Assembly: GCA_964568805.1 (NCBI GenBank)
Contig: CAZMRW010000069.1
Location: forward strand, 1-25,901
Direction of reading: 5' to 3'
Length of the DNA: 25,901 nt
From: CAZMRW01 sp964568805
GTDB lineage: Bacteria > Pseudomonadota > Gammaproteobacteria > Methylococcales > Methylomonadaceae
Of this stretch, positions 25,752 to 25,901 are shown piece by piece. Position numbers and translations under genes: made by a program. Below the pieces are notes generated by a model. That model ran no database searches and had not been told where the DNA came from. It was given only the letters and a program-made list of their open reading frames with translations. Each line of letters starts with the position of its first letter. The stretch's first letter is position 1.

Positions 25752-25901
25752 ACACGAATGCTGGTCCGGCGAGGCAATTACCGCCATTTTTATGCTGCCG
25801 GATGGGATTTGTAATCGGGTTCCTGGTTCCCCGTTTATATTTTTGGACTCTGTACATGACAAAAAACTAACTGGTTACTAGTAGTCCCTTTGCAGAGAGC
25901 A

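Overview
The window looks like a chromosomal segment of a gammaproteobacterium. The strongest evidence is the block atpI-B-E-F-H-A-G-D-C followed by glmU and glmS on one strand, the classical gammaproteobacterial order, with products close to enteric homologues in length and motifs. cmoM and an E. coli-length psd fit this. A Methylococcales-type methanotroph is a plausible guess from the overall gene style and the intergenic palindromes, but the sequence does not prove it. No rRNA, tRNA, CRISPR array or intact transposase gene was seen.

Left part (1-2967): a possible C-terminal gene scrap and a REP-like palindrome precede a secreted pectinacetylesterase/Notum-family hydrolase on the minus strand. 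Divergent from it is a CadC/OmpR-type winged-helix regulator with an AAA ATPase module. It stops at 349 aa, far short of large relatives, and a perfect 12-bp palindrome follows it.

Core (2968-13170): glmS and glmU (cell-wall amino sugar synthesis) lie downstream of the complete F1Fo ATP synthase operon. A near-consensus sigma-70 promoter (TTGATT, 17 bp, TATAAT) sits just upstream of atpI. A strong intrinsic terminator separates atpC from glmU, which also fixes the glmU start at 6169.

Middle (13357-20077): a small lipoprotein, nadA (NAD synthesis), and a very large gene for an SF1 (COG1112-like) helicase with a C-terminal PD-(D/E)XK/Vsr-like nuclease domain. This last gene is split into two overlapping frames by a -1 shift at about 17015. 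Helicase-nuclease proteins of this kind are typical of anti-phage or genome-defence islands, and this is the most interesting locus of the window.

Right part (20078-25901): an accessory, gene-poor region. It holds a decayed Tyr/Gly/Asn-rich lipoprotein, the tRNA-modifying methyltransferase gene cmoM, a ribbon-helix-helix-like antitoxin gene broken by one extra base, a secreted six-cysteine protein, a small one-helix membrane protein and psd. A compact pair follows: an ABM-fold monooxygenase and an iron-family alcohol dehydrogenase in which one of the usual metal-binding histidines is a glutamine.
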